Shown here in pieces: positions 45,038-57,500 of a DNA stretch of 64,000 nucleotides (positions are counted from its first letter, which is position 1; the number at the start of each line of letters is the position of its first letter). Below the pieces are notes generated by a model. The model was not told the DNA's origin, did not search any database, and saw only the letters and a list, made by a program, of their open reading frames with translations. The translations under genes were made by a program, and so were the position numbers. Origin of the DNA: Escherichia coli DSM 30083 = JCM 1649 = ATCC 11775 (GTDB lineage: Bacteria > Pseudomonadota > Gammaproteobacteria > Enterobacterales > Enterobacteriaceae); assembly GCF_003697165.2 (NCBI RefSeq), contig NZ_CP033092.2, positions 1,984,001 through 2,048,000 of the forward strand. Reading direction: 5' to 3'.

Positions 45038-46615
45038 TTATTGGGCAGAATGGCGATAACGGTCGACGGCGAGAGCCGTCAGGCGTTTTTTGTCTATCTT
45101 GCCGACGGCGGTGAGCGGCCAGTGGTCCAGAAACTCGATTTGGTCAGGAATTTTCCACGCGCTGAGCCCCATACGGGTCAGTTGTTGACGCAACTGCTGA
45201 TAGTCAGTTGGCACCTGCTGCGCGATGATAAACGCGCAAATCCGCTCGCCAAGCAGCGTGTCCGGCGCGGCGACCACCGCGCAATCTTGCACTTCCGCTA
45301 AACGCAGCAGTGCCGATTCCACTTCAGCCGCGGCTATTTTTTCTCCGGCGCGGTTGATCTGCTCTTTTATGCGTCCCTCAACGTGCAGGTTCCCCACCTC
45401 ATCCAGCCTGACATTGTCGCCTGTGCGGTAAAACCCTTGCGCGGTAAAGGCCTGCGTGTTGTGGGCAGGGGCGCGGTAATAGCCCGAAATGGTATAAGGG
45501 CCGCGCGTTAACAATTGCCCGGTTTCGCCCGGCGCGACGTCGTTCTCGTCTTGATCAACGATGCGGATTTCATCCAGAGGGGACAACGGGCGCCCCTGGC
45601 TGTGGAGAATGGTGGCATGCGGATCGTCCAGCCGGGTAAAACAGAGCAGGCCTTCCGCCATACCGAAAACCTGTTGCAGGGTACAGTCAAAGGTGGCGAT
45701 AACCTGCTCAGCAAGCGTCGGGTCGAGCCGGGCGCCGCCTGCCTGAATGACGCGCAGCGACGAAAGGTCGCTGTCTTCCCACTCCCTGGCCTGCACCCAT
45801 AATTGCGCCAGCGCCGGAACCAGGGCGACGTGAGTCACTCTTTCCTGCGCGATTAAAGGCATCACCTCATCACAGCTGGCGCTGTCGGTCAGCACCACTT
45901 TTCCGCCGCAGGCAAGCGTTCCCAGAATACCGGGGCAGGCCAGCGGAAAGTTATGCGCCACCGGGAGGACGGCGAGATACACGCTCTGTTGGCTGATGCC
46001 GCACAGTTCAGCAGAAGCGCTGAAGTTATAGCTATAGTCGGCATGTCGGCGCGGGATGAGTTTGGGCGTGCCGGTTGTGCCGCCTGAGAGCAACAACAAC
46101 GCGGTGGCGGAAACATCAGGCTGCGGCCATGCCTGTCGCTCACCGTGAAGGGAGAAGAGCGGCGTAAAATCGTCGCTCACGGTCTCTCCAGCGACCAGAA
46201 CATGACGCAAGCAGGCGTGTTTGTGCGCCATCTGTCGGGCCAGCTCTGCGTGGTTTTCCCCGTGAATAACGTAAGCGACGGGTTGCGCCAGCTCAATCAG
46301 CGCGTCGATATCCAGCGCCCGTTGCGAGGGCATCGCCAGCACGGGGATAACGCCCAGTCTTAACAAGGCGAACAGCAGGGTAACAAACGCGTTGTCGTTG
46401 GGAAGCTGCACAATTACATGCTCCCCCGAACGCAAACCCAGTGATGACAGACCTGCGGCAAGTTCGTCAACTTGTGCATCAAGCGCGCTGTAGGTTAACG
46501 ACCCCTTTGCATCAACGACGGCAATTCGCGAGGCATAACGGGCCGCCCAGTGGCGCAACTGTTCGGCAATGGGTAAGGGATACTGTTCAATCAGAGATTC
46601 AAAGGAAGAATTCAT
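45038..46615 (-). CDS. ybtE: Salicyl-AMP ligase
   Basis: The 525-residue adenylating enzyme (ANL superfamily) activates salicylate and loads it on the ArCP of HMWP2. The phosphate loop LSGGTTGTPKLIPR (about 181-194), the core YRTGDNVRLDE (about 405) and the hinge lysine region GRIKEQINRAGEKIAA are visible, as is the late PLTAVGKIDKK. It lies three bases after ybtT in the ybt biosynthetic operon. Confidence 0.95.
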   Translation of the reverse strand: MNSSFESLIEQYPLPIAEQLRHWAARYASRIAVVDAKGSLTYSALDAQVDELAAGLSSLGLRSGEHVIVQLPNDNAFVTLLFALLRLGVIPVLAMPSQRALDIDALIELAQPVAYVIHGENHAELARQMAHKHACLRHVLVAGETVSDDFTPLFSLHGERQAWPQPDVSATALLLLSGGTTGTPKLIPRRHADYSYNFSASAELCGISQQSVYLAVLPVAHNFPLACPGILGTLACGGKVVLTDSASCDEVMPLIAQERVTHVALVPALAQLWVQAREWEDSDLSSLRVIQAGGARLDPTLAEQVIATFDCTLQQVFGMAEGLLCFTRLDDPHATILHSQGRPLSPLDEIRIVDQDENDVAPGETGQLLTRGPYTISGYYRAPAHNTQAFTAQGFYRTGDNVRLDEVGNLHVEGRIKEQINRAGEKIAAAEVESALLRLAEVQDCAVVAAPDTLLGERICAFIIAQQVPTDYQQLRQQLTRMGLSAWKIPDQIEFLDHWPLTAVGKIDKKRLTALAVDRYRHSAQ

Positions 46616-46618
46616 GCG

Positions 46619-47422
46619 TCACCTTTCTGAAGTACTGGGCTGTTTTTGCCACGCGGTCATTGCAGAAAATGCGTGGGGAAAATGGCGGACAATCTGCGTA
46701 AAAAAGGACCGGGCTTGTTGAATGGGATAGAAGTGATCGCCGTCAATCACCACCGGGCCTGTAACGTGGCTCAGCCACTGACGCCAGGCATCGACCTGCT
46801 GCCAGGAGGCTTCGCGATCGTGGCTGCCGCACAATAACAGCGCAGGCGTGCGCAGCGGCGGACAGACGTCGGGCGAGTCGTAGTGATAGCTCTCGGTGGC
46901 GTAAAAATCAGCGCGCAGAAGAGGAAGAAACAGCGACATTAATTCCTGGTTTTCCCGCAGTTCAGGAGAACATCCGCCAATGTCTATCAGCTCAGCGATA
47001 AAGTCGGCATCATCGCGATGGCTGAGCTGGCGTTCAGAATGCAGATGCGGGGCATGGCACCCGGAAATAATCAGTCCTTGTGGCGCAAGCCCCCGTTGCT
47101 CCAGAAGTCGGCAGGTTTCAAACGCCACCTGCGCCCCCATGCTGTGCCCGGCGAGTAAAAGCGGCGTGTCAGGCGATACGGATGCTTCCAGCTCGTTCGC
47201 CAGCAGTGCCGCCAGTTGTGTAATGCTTCTGAGCGGTTCCAGATGGCGAAGGCGATCGCGCCCCGGCCAGGTCACCAGAGAAAGCGCGCAATCAGCCAGT
47301 TGCTCAGCTTGCCAGTGGCGAAACGCGCTACTGCTGCCGCCAGCGAAAGGGCACATGACCAGATGCGCAGTATTGCCGTTCCGGGCGGGCCACAGCGGGA
47401 TGCACATTGCAGATTGCGTCAC
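46619..47422 (-). CDS. ybtT: Type II thioesterase
   Basis: The 267-residue alpha/beta hydrolase has the nucleophile elbow GHSMG (Ser about 93) and the late catalytic His in GDHFYPIQ. Such external thioesterases free misprimed or stalled carrier domains of the NRPS/PKS. The start overlaps the end of ybtU by four bases. Confidence 0.95.
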   Translation of the reverse strand: MTQSAMCIPLWPARNGNTAHLVMCPFAGGSSSAFRHWQAEQLADCALSLVTWPGRDRLRHLEPLRSITQLAALLANELEASVSPDTPLLLAGHSMGAQVAFETCRLLEQRGLAPQGLIISGCHAPHLHSERQLSHRDDADFIAELIDIGGCSPELRENQELMSLFLPLLRADFYATESYHYDSPDVCPPLRTPALLLCGSHDREASWQQVDAWRQWLSHVTGPVVIDGDHFYPIQQARSFFTQIVRHFPHAFSAMTAWQKQPSTSER

Positions 47423-48519
47423 AGCGCCTCCTTATCATCATCGTTGTAGAAACCGGCTAACCGGTCGTGGTGCGGCGGCGTCAGGCGTCTGATCTCCGCA
47501 TTGCCGGTCTTACGTAAAATCTGCTGCCATAAACGTGATAACGCGATCTGATGTACGCTTTGGCAGGCCGCTGGTGGATGTTCGCCCGCCAGATTGCTGC
47601 GCAACTGGTGTAGCAACCAGCTGACGCCCTCCGGCCCGACGGTTTCGCAGCAGTCGCGCCAGCTCAGGGGCGCCGCGCTGCGCATCAGACCCGGCAGATC
47701 GCGCAGGATCTCCGGTCTGCGGTAGAGGCTGTGGGCGTTCTCCTGATGGTCTGCGACAAACAGGCTGGATGACCAGATGACGGGGCCGTAGCTCGCCTCC
47801 AGCGAAAGATGACCTTCCGGCCAGCCCAGCAGCAGGCGGTGCATGATAAGGCTATGCATATCTGGATCGTCAGGATCGAGATAGCGCTGAAGCAGCAGGC
47901 AGGCTTCTCCCTCCGGCCAGAAGAGTCTCAGACAGTGAAAATCGCTAAAGCTGCCAACCACGTCGCACTCCACGGCGGCGGCATCAACGCCCAGAGCCAG
48001 CAACAACAAATCCAGAGTGGAGTAGAGCAACTGTCGGCTGGTGGTGGCGTGGACTACCGGCGGCGTCTTAGCCAGGCAGCGACGCAGCTGCTGCGCATCG
48101 CGAAGCCATGTGCGTCCCGCGCGCGTATGCGGATAAAACGTGTTTACCCAATAGCAGCAGCCCTGTTCCTGCGCCAGCGTTTGTAAGGAACTGATGTCAT
48201 CCGGGTGGAGGGGATGCTCCTGAATGACGTGTACGCCGCGCGTCAGAAAGTGTCTGGCAAGCTGCGTACCGGTTCCTCCGGCGACGGTCGAACGCACGAC
48301 AATACAGGCGATATCCGGCATCCTGGTTATCTGTTCCGGCGAGGTATACAGCGGAATGCCAAACGCATGAGCCAGCTCTCTTGAACGGGCGCTTCCCTGC
48401 GCCAGCAGGCCGACCAGTTCCAGCCCCTCCGGGGGCTGCATAAAGGCATTCAGGTACATTTCGCCAAATTTGGCGCCCACAATCAGTACGCGTTGCTTTG
48501 GGGAGGCGGACGGCATCAT
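47419..48519 (-). CDS. ybtU: Thiazolinyl imide reductase
   Basis: From the ATG at 48519 the product is 366 residues, the known length. It reduces the second thiazoline to thiazolidine during yersiniabactin assembly, using NADPH. The Rossmann start VLIVGAKFGEMYLNAF lies near residue 10, and VIQEHPLHPDD carries the conserved EHP-type motif. The start overlaps the irp1 stop (ATGA). Confidence 0.95.
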   Translation of the reverse strand: MMPSASPKQRVLIVGAKFGEMYLNAFMQPPEGLELVGLLAQGSARSRELAHAFGIPLYTSPEQITRMPDIACIVVRSTVAGGTGTQLARHFLTRGVHVIQEHPLHPDDISSLQTLAQEQGCCYWVNTFYPHTRAGRTWLRDAQQLRRCLAKTPPVVHATTSRQLLYSTLDLLLLALGVDAAAVECDVVGSFSDFHCLRLFWPEGEACLLLQRYLDPDDPDMHSLIMHRLLLGWPEGHLSLEASYGPVIWSSSLFVADHQENAHSLYRRPEILRDLPGLMRSAAPLSWRDCCETVGPEGVSWLLHQLRSNLAGEHPPAACQSVHQIALSRLWQQILRKTGNAEIRRLTPPHHDRLAGFYNDDDKEAL

Positions 48520-51500
48520 AACGTGTTCTCCGGTTGCGTTGAGGTTGCGCAAAGCCAGCGCGTAATGTGTTGCGCACAAGCCTGAACGTGGGGGGCTTCC
48601 ATCATGATTTGCCAGTGGCTGGCTTCAATCACAGCGTCGTCGGCGTTGTTTATCCAGCCCTGCCACTCGGTTTCTGCTGGCGTCCAGCGCGCGGGTCTCC
48701 CGGCGGCATACACCATGAGACAGGGGACCGGAACGCTTTCGCCCGGCGTATGCTCAGTCAGTAAACGCAGCAGATGCGCGATGTTGTCGAGCCACGTTTC
48801 TGCCGCTTGCAGCGTCAGGTTTTGCGACACCATACCGACCGTTTTAGCGAGGCTGATAAAGTCGGCAAGCTGGCTGTCGGGCGTCTGCTGGTCGAAATGT
48901 TCGGGCAGTGCCAGAGGCGTTTGTCCTTCGGCTAACAGGCGCAGCAGGGCCGCCCGGTTTTCGCAACAGAAATCCTGTCGGCACACGGGATCGATTAACA
49001 CCATCCGAACCTGCTTGCCTTTGGCGTACAGGCGCTGTGCGGCGCCCGCCGCAAGAAACGCGCCATACGACCAACCCGCCAGCACATAAGGGCCGTGAGG
49101 CTGCTGACGACGGATGCACCCGACATACTCATCGATCATCTGGTCGAGCGTGGCAAAGCGCTGCGGCGATTTTGCTTGCAGGCCGAAAACGCGCCTGTTC
49201 AACGCGTTAGCGAGCGGCAGCCAGGCGCTGATATCGCCGTCTGAAGCGTGGAAGACAAACAGGGTTTCCTCACCGTCGCCCTGGCAAAGGGGTATCGGGT
49301 TGTCCTCTCCTGACGTAGCCGCCTGTAGATGGGCGCAGAAGTCGCTCAGCGTCGAATGGTTGAACAGATCCTGAAGGTTAGCCCTGGCAATCCCTCTCCG
49401 GTTTAGCTGCGCGACCATCCTTGTCGCCATCAGGCTGTCGCCGCCCAGTTCGAAAAAGTCGTGATGCCTTGCCACGGGGCGAGACAGCAGCGATTGCCAG
49501 AGTTCAGCCACCTGTTTTTCCAGCGCCGAATTCCCCCCGGCAACTGGCGTGGGTTTGGCTGGCTCAGTCGGCGCATCAGACGGGGCATGCAGCGGCGTAA
49601 ATAACGCTTCTCTTTGCCGGATCTGTAAAATGGGCAGACCGGTGCCAAAGCGCTGCTGTAAATAGCGGCTCACGGCTTTTTTATCCGGGCGATTTACGCC
49701 AGGCGAACGCGCTACCAGCAGATGCTGGCGCAGCGGCGACGATTCCTGCGCGGGCCACGCCAGCTCGTTTGCAAACCCGGCCTGAACGAGAACCTCCTGC
49801 CATGCGGAGCGGGTGAGCATCGGTTTCTCATCCCGGCGGCGGAAATCGCGGTATCCGCTTAATCCCTCAATAAAGCCCACGCTCGCCAGCTGGAATACGC
49901 TGTTTCGCTCCGTCGCTTCAACGATCAGCAAACGTCCGCCGGCTTTCAGCAACAGTTTTAATCTGCGCAACGTCTGGACGACATGGCTGGCGTCGTGGAG
50001 CACATTGACGGCAACGATCAGGTCGTAACCCGCCTCCGGGTGGGCGGTGAAATCCAGCGGCTGGTTGATGTCGAACAAGGCATAAGACACCTGCGATTCA
50101 TCATGGAAACGGGCTCTGGCGTCATTGAGGAACTGCGCGGAGACGTCCGTGAAGTGGTACGACTGCCGCGTGTTCCGCGTGGCCTTCAGCACCGGCGCGG
50201 TAGTGGCTGCGGTTCCGGCGCCAACCTCCAGAATCCGTTCTGCGCTGCACAAGGCGGCAATCTGCGCGGTATAGCGATTCAGACAGGCGCTGGCGGGGTT
50301 GTCGCGATACAGCGCGTCGGTAACGCGATGCTGCTCGTTGAACAGCAATTCCAGCGGAGAACACTGCCCGGAGAAGAGGGCGTCGTGCCGGGCGATGCAG
50401 GTTTCCAGATACTGCGCCAGCGCCTGGCTCCATTGGCTTTGCGGGCACGCTTCCTGAGGCTCAGGAATCTCGCTGAGCGGAATGCGGCAGCGCCAGCTTT
50501 CACCTTCGCGGATTAACCACTCTCTTTCCGTCAGACACTGTAGCCACTGGCGCAGCAGACGCTGGTGAGACGCTTGCGCGGACAGCGCCTGTACTACTGC
50601 GCTAAAGCGATGGGCGATCTCCGGCGTGGTAAACAGGCCGTGACGATTTAGCGTAGCCGCGATCCCCTGTAGCGCACGCGCCTCCAGCCAGCGCCAGGTC
50701 GCCTCCAGCTCATCAAGCTGCGCCTGCTCAGGCAACGGCAGCGCCAGTTGGGTAAGTTCGTGCTCATCAGGCATCGCCGCTGATGGCGACGGATCGTCGG
50801 CCATCACGATATCCAGCGTCAACGCGCCCTGTTCGGTTATTTCCGCTCTGGCCTGCCGGATGCCGGGGTATTCGAGCGTCGCCTGCTCAATATCCCGCAG
50901 GTCGTAGTCCGCCTGCGCGTTCAGCGGCCAGCGTCGGCGGGGAATGTGCCCGGCGATGCCGCTGGCGAGAGTCTTCAGGCTTTCAGGGGCGGCGATGACG
51001 GCTTGCAGGATGGCGCAATAGTCATTAAACATCGCCTCGGCAGCGCCGGGTTCCAGCACGTTGTCCATGCAGTACCAGCTAAACATCAACTCGCCGTCGC
51101 TCTCCATGACCTGATGATCCAGCCAGACCTGCGGCGTTTGCGTGAATACATAGCAGGGTTCGCCGAACAGATGGCTCATCGCCTGATCGATAGTCATGCC
51201 TTCCAGCGTCATCCCCAGCATACTGGTAAACACTACCGGCATCAGCGGTTGACGTTGTGATCCGCGCAGGCGGCCCAGCTCACGGATCACCTCAACACCG
51301 TTCATTTCACTGTGCGCCATGTTTTGCCAGAGGCGCTGTTGGGTCTGTTGCATCTGCTCTTGCAACGTCACCGGCGCTGAGAAGTTAAAATCAACCAGCG
51401 TGACGGAGGTAAAATCACCAATCAACTGGTTGATTTGCGGATGGATCGGCTGGCGATTGAAGAACGTCAGGTTCAGCGTAAATGTTGTGGTACGGCTCCA

Positions 51501-54500
51501 GCGCTCAAGGGTGGCGGCAAACAGCGTGAGCAGCGCGGCAGACGGTGTGACGCCTTGCTGCTGCCAGCGCTGTTTCACGGCCTGCCATTCTGTCTTGCCG
51601 ATCGTCGATTTGAAGGTGGTGAAGTGTGGCGTTTCCGGGGGCGTCTCAACCACCGGCAGCTCTGGCGCTAAGGGCAGTTGCGGCAGTTTTTCCTGCCAGT
51701 AATCCCAGGCATCGTGCCATGCCGATGTCTGTCGGCGCGCCTGTTCAGCCATCACATAATCACGGAAGGTAATAGCGAGCGGCGCCAGCGTTTCACCGCG
51801 CCAGACCTGCGCCAGGTCGTCCATCATGACTTTAAAACTCTGCACATCAAACTGCAAAAGGTCGAGGTTCATATGCAGACGGTAATGGCAATCGTCGATT
51901 TCGCTGACCACCAGCTCAAAAAGAGGCCACTGGTCGGCAGGCAAAACGCGATAGCTCAGTTCATGCCGCCGTTTTTCCAGCGCGATGCGCTGTTCTTCCG
52001 GGGAAAGCGCGCGCAGATCGTCACGCGGGATGTGATACTCCGGCGTTGTCGCCAGGATTCGCTGCTGCCCGTCGGCATCAACCACCATACGCAACATATC
52101 GTGGCGTGCGATGAGCTGGTTCCATGCTTTCTCCAGTATGGCGAGATCGAACTCATCGTGGCGTTTATCCCACTCAAACAGGACGTGACAGGCGACGCCG
52201 CCATAGCCAATGAGGTGGGTTCGCCCCAGCCAGTAGGCGTGCTGAATGGGCGTCAAAGGGAAGGGCGCATAACGCTCGTCGGCGTCGTGCCGCAACACTT
52301 CCGGCTGCGAAGCGGCAGGCGTCGCCTCTGGCTTAGAACAGATAAGCTGCGTGAGTCCATGGGGAGACAGATCCTGCCACGCCCGTTCCGCATTGATGCG
52401 TACGCCCAGGTAGTGCTGAATATCGCTACTGAGTTCAAGGAAGAGCAGCGAGTCCATGCCGAGTTGCAACAGATCCTGGTTTGGATGCAGTGACGCCGGA
52501 TCGCTCAGCCTTAGCTGAACCGCAATCCGCTTTTTCAGCCATGCCATCACCGCTGTTTCATCGCTCAGGCTGCCGTTAAAGGCGTTGTCATCAGCAGGAG
52601 GAATGACCGGCGTTGCGGCTTTTTCTGTGGCGCTGATGTTAAACAGAGCCTGTTGTAACGGGGGCATTTTGTCGGTAAAAACGCGCATCGCCAGTCGCCA
52701 CGGGGCGCCGCGCATCACCGCCTGTTCCAGGTGCCAGCAGCCTTCGGCATCGCTTAACGCGCCCATACCTCGGCTGGCGAGCGTCGCCAGCATTTCCGGC
52801 GTGGCCGCCCGACCGCTTTCTCCCCATGCGCCCCAGGCGACAGAGAGCGTTTTCGGCGCATCAAGGGTGGAAAACTGCTGGGCCAGCCCATCCAGGTAGC
52901 CGCAGGCCAGCGCATGGGCGCTCTGACCCGGCGCGCCGAGGGTGGCGGCAGCGGAAGAGTAGAGAATAAGATAGCGTCCGTCGTGGTTGCGCAGGGTTTG
53001 CAACAGCTGGCTTGCCGCCTGCGCTTTTACCGCGAAAACGGCAGCCAGCTGGTGGTCATCAAGCTCCTGCAAGGGCGCGTCAGCCAATACGCCAGCGGCA
53101 TGAATCGCTCCGGCAATGCCGCCGTTGGCCGCCAGATCGTCAAGAACCGTGGCCAGTTGCCCGGCATCGCCCACATCACAACGGCAGACGCGCGTCTGCC
53201 CGCCCTCCACGTCGCGTAGCCATGACTCATCCACGCGCGGCGCCAGCAGGGCGATGCGTCGCGCCCCTTTTTCTCTGAGCCAGTTCACGGCAAGGCGGCC
53301 TAATCCGCCAAACGCTCCGGTCACCAGATGCCAGCGGCTATCGCCGGTAAACACGTTTGCCGGTAATTCAGCGGCGCATCCCGTATTGGGCGACAGTGAA
53401 GGAAGCCAAAGGGTGTCACCCCGTGCGGCGAGCCAGCGCTGTGATAGTGAGACTGCACTCAACCCTTGATGCAGCGTTTCCCACGGGGTGTTTTCGGCGA
53501 GATCGATGGCGGCAAGCAACCGTTCCGGCTGTTCGTTGGCCGCGACGCGAAGCAAGGCCCATAGCGCGTGATGGGATGCAGAGAGTGCTTCATTTTCCTC
53601 GACTCGCCACGCGCGGCGAGTAACCACAATCAATCCGGCTGCGCTGGCGGTGAGCGCTGCTATCACTTTCTCCGCTAAGGCCAGCGTATCCTCGCTCTCC
53701 TCAACAATCATCAGTCGTGAAGAGGCGTGCGGATCGTGAATGATGCCGTATTGCGCCAGCTCGTCGCTGCGCGCAAGCGTACCGGCGCTGAAGCTAAAGG
53801 TAAGCGGATGGTCAATGCTGGCGACGTTGAGGGGCGTCCAGCGCCATTGATAATGCGTTTGCGGCGCAGGAAGAGGCGCGGCGGGCGATAGCGGCAGCCA
53901 CTCGCCAGCAGGATGACGGGCTTCAACGCGCATCTGACCGCGGGAAAAGGCTTCGTTTTGCCAGCTTAAGCGAATCTTCCCTAGCCACTCCGGGGCGGCG
54001 ACGGGGGGCGGTTCCACAGGCAGAGCGTCGCCATGACGCTGTGAAAGCAGACGCCAGGCCTCCTGCCAACGGGCGTTAAACCGTTCGGGCTGACCTGCGC
54101 AATCAGACCAGTCGGCGAGATAATCACCGTTATCCGTCAGCGCCTGCCCCAACACGGGTTCTGATGGCGCGGTGAATGTTACGGCGCTAACCGCCTGACC
54201 GGGCAGCGTGGCGAGAATGATATGTTCGCTCATCCCGGCGGTCGGGCTGCCATCCTGCGGTAGCCACGCCACTTTGCTGAATCCGGCGTGGCGGCACTGT
54301 TGTTGCCACTGAGCGGTGGTGAGGAATAACTCACCTTCGCGGGCGTCGAGATCCTGTAGCGGAAGAACCAGCGGGCCGAAAACGAAGTCAAACAGACGCA
54401 TTGGCTGGGTGATTTCGCGCATCAGCAGGCGCCCGCCCGGCTTGAGCAGGGGGCGCAGATTATCGAGCGTGCGGCCAATATGGCGGGTGGCGTGAATCAC

Positions 54501-57500
54501 GTTCGCTGCCACGATAAGATCGTAAGACTGTGCCTGGAAACCCTGAGACTGCGCCTCTTTTTCGAGATCCAGCTCGCTATACTTCACAAAATCATAGTCG
54601 GCGAATTTCTGCTGGGCGCGACGGGTGAACAGCGCCGAGATATCGGTGAAATGGTACTCCAGTGCCGGAACGCCGTTGAGTTCCGGCAGCAGCCACGCGG
54701 TGGTGCCGCCGGTTCCGCCGCCAACTTCAAGAATACGCAACGGCTGGCGGGGCTGACGCGTCTGGACAATGCCGCGTAATACCCCGGCGGCGATTTGGTT
54801 GAAATAGCGGCCAAAGCTGAATTCCTGATACAGCACTTCCACGCCGTCGGAGGCGCTTTGCGGGAAGATAATCGCCACCGGTTCTTCCGCGCCGCTCATC
54901 ATTTCATATAACCGATCGCCGGCACGGGCGATGGTGTCGGGAATAGCCTGAAAACCTTCACAATAACCGGCAAGTTCCGTCAGCAGTGATTCCCGCTGTT
55001 GATGTTCAATGGGGCGGGCGCGGACGTATCGCCCGTCGGTGCAGCGGTAATCGCCGTCGACCACGCAGTTATTCAGCAGGCGCTGGAGTAGCTGCTGGTA
55101 GCGGGGCAGCAGACGTCCACGGCGCATGATGGTCATGGCGTCCACGCCGTTCTCAATGGCATCGCCGGTACAGCGTTGTACCAGTTGATCGACGTAGATG
55201 GCGTGCAGTCGCGTGGCGCACTGTTTAAGCGCTTCCAGGCGAGGGAGATCGAGCGCTGTCGCGGCGCGACTCGCCACCTCCAGCCCGGCAGACAGCGCTG
55301 CGTCGGCAGGCTCGCAGGCCGGGGAGACGCGCTCTTTCCAGTAACGTTCAGTATCAAACGGATAACATGGCGCAGCGATACGTTGTCCATCGCCCGCCAG
55401 CAGGTCGGCCCACGGTAGGGCGACGCCGGCAGCGTAAAGCTGGAGCAGGGCCTGATTGAGGACATCGCTCGCCTCTTTGTTACGCCGGGCGCTGGCTATC
55501 CAGTATGCGTTATCGCGGTATTCGCGCTGCCCGCAAGCAACCAACTGGGCATCGGGCCCCATCTCCAGAAAAACGCGGGCGCCGAGCTGATGCGCCACCT
55601 GAATACTCTGGATAAAACGCACCGGCTGGCGCATGTGTCGGCGCCAGTAATCCGCCTGGTTGAGCGTTGACTCATCAATGACGTCGGCGGTGAGCGTGGA
55701 AATAATCGGTATTTGCCCCGGCTCCGCGTGCAGTCCCGCGCAGGCGTCCTGGAACCGATCGAGTATCGGCTCCAGTAAAGCGGAGTGCGCCGCACCGGTT
55801 ACGCTCAGGCGACGATAGTTAATGTCATGCTGCGAGAGCGTGGCGCAAAATACCGCGAGACGGGCTTCCGGCCCGGAAAATACCGTATGTTGCGTACCGT
55901 TGTTGGCGGCGAGATCCAGCTCAAACTGGCGAGCCAGCGGCATCAGCGTGTCTTCGTCTGCAAATACCGCCACCATCGCGCCGCTTGCGCACTGCTGCAT
56001 TAGCGCGCCGCGCCGACAAACCAGTGGCATGACCTGTTCAATCGTATAGTGTCCGCAGACAACGGCAGCGGCAAATTCACCGACGGAATGCCCAATGGCG
56101 AAGTCTGGCTTCAGTCCTTCAGCACGCCAGTGCGCCGCCATCGCGATTTCAAACGCGACAATCGCCGGCTGCGCCCAGGCCATATTGTCCAGCTGCGCCG
56201 AATCGGGGTTAAACATCGCTTCGCGCAGTGACGGCGTGAGCATTTCGCTACAGGCGGAAAAACAGCGATCCAGCGTGTCGGCAAACGCCGTTGAGTGCTG
56301 GTACATCGTTTGGCCCATAGTGCGCCAGTGCGAGCCCTGGCCGGTAAACAGCCACACCTGCTTGCCGCTGGCGCCGTGGCCGCTGTATACCTGCGCCCCC
56401 GATTTCTCACTAGCCCAGGTGCTGAGCGCGTCGGCGGTTTCACGGTTTAATGGCACCGCCAGGCGGAAAGGAAGATCGAGACGGCGCGCGTGCAGGGCCG
56501 TGAAGGCCAGATCGCTGGCATCCGCATTCTTCCTCAGCGCCCCGGCATAATCCGTCGCCAGCCGCCGCAACGCGCTGTCGCTGGCGGCGCTGAGCAGCAG
56601 CGCAGTACTTTTTCTGCCGCCATCCGTATTGGGGAGGCGCGCGTTGAGCGCATCGGGCAGCGAGGCGACGATCATATGGCAGTTGGTGCCGCCAATACCA
56701 AAGGAGGATACGCCCGCATAGCGCATTTCATCCTGCCACGCTTGCGCCGACACTGGTACGGTAAAGGGGCTCTCCTCAAGCTTCAGCGCCGGGTTGGGGG
56801 TGTGGAAATTCAATAAGGGTGGAATTTGTCCGCGACTGACGGCCAGAACGGTTTTCAGCAGTCCGGCAATGCCTGCCGCGGTATCCAGATGCCCCATATT
56901 GCTTTTCACGGAACCGAGCGCACAGCGCCTGTCCTGCGGGCGCGGCGCATAGACGTTGCGTAACGCTTCTATTTCAATCGCATCGCCCAGCGGTGTGCCG
57001 GTGCCGTGGGTTTCAATGTAACCTACCTGCCTGTCGTCGATGGCCGCCAGCATTAACGCCTCTTCGATGACCGCCTGCTGCCCGGCGACGGAAGGGGCGG
57101 TATAGCCGACCTTTCTGTTGCCGTCGTTATTGACCGCGCTGGAGAGGATCACCGAGATAATCGGATCGCCTGACAGTAGCGCGTCTTTCAGGCGACGCAG
57201 AACCACGCAGCCGAGACCATTACCGGCCCAGGTGCCCTCAGCCGAGGCGTCAAAAGGACGACAGTGGCCATCGGGAGAGAAAATCATTCCGGGCTGGTAG
57301 CGATAGCCCGCCTGCTGGGGGAAAGAGAGCGCCACGCCGCCGGCCACCGCCATATCGGATTCGCCTGCGCGCAGGCTTTCACAGGCCAGATGCACGGCAA
57401 CCAGCGAGCTGGAGCAGGCGGTCTGTACCGATAACGCCGGGCCGTGCAGGTTGAGTTTGTACGCGGCGCGGGTGGCAATATAGTCTTTATCATTGCCCAT

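Noticed and set aside
49983..50516. Long plus-strand open frame of 177 codons opposite irp1
   Set aside because: It lies wholly inside the high-GC irp1 coding region, where antisense frames open by chance; no ribosome site or family features. The same holds for 51678-52493 and 56095-56550.
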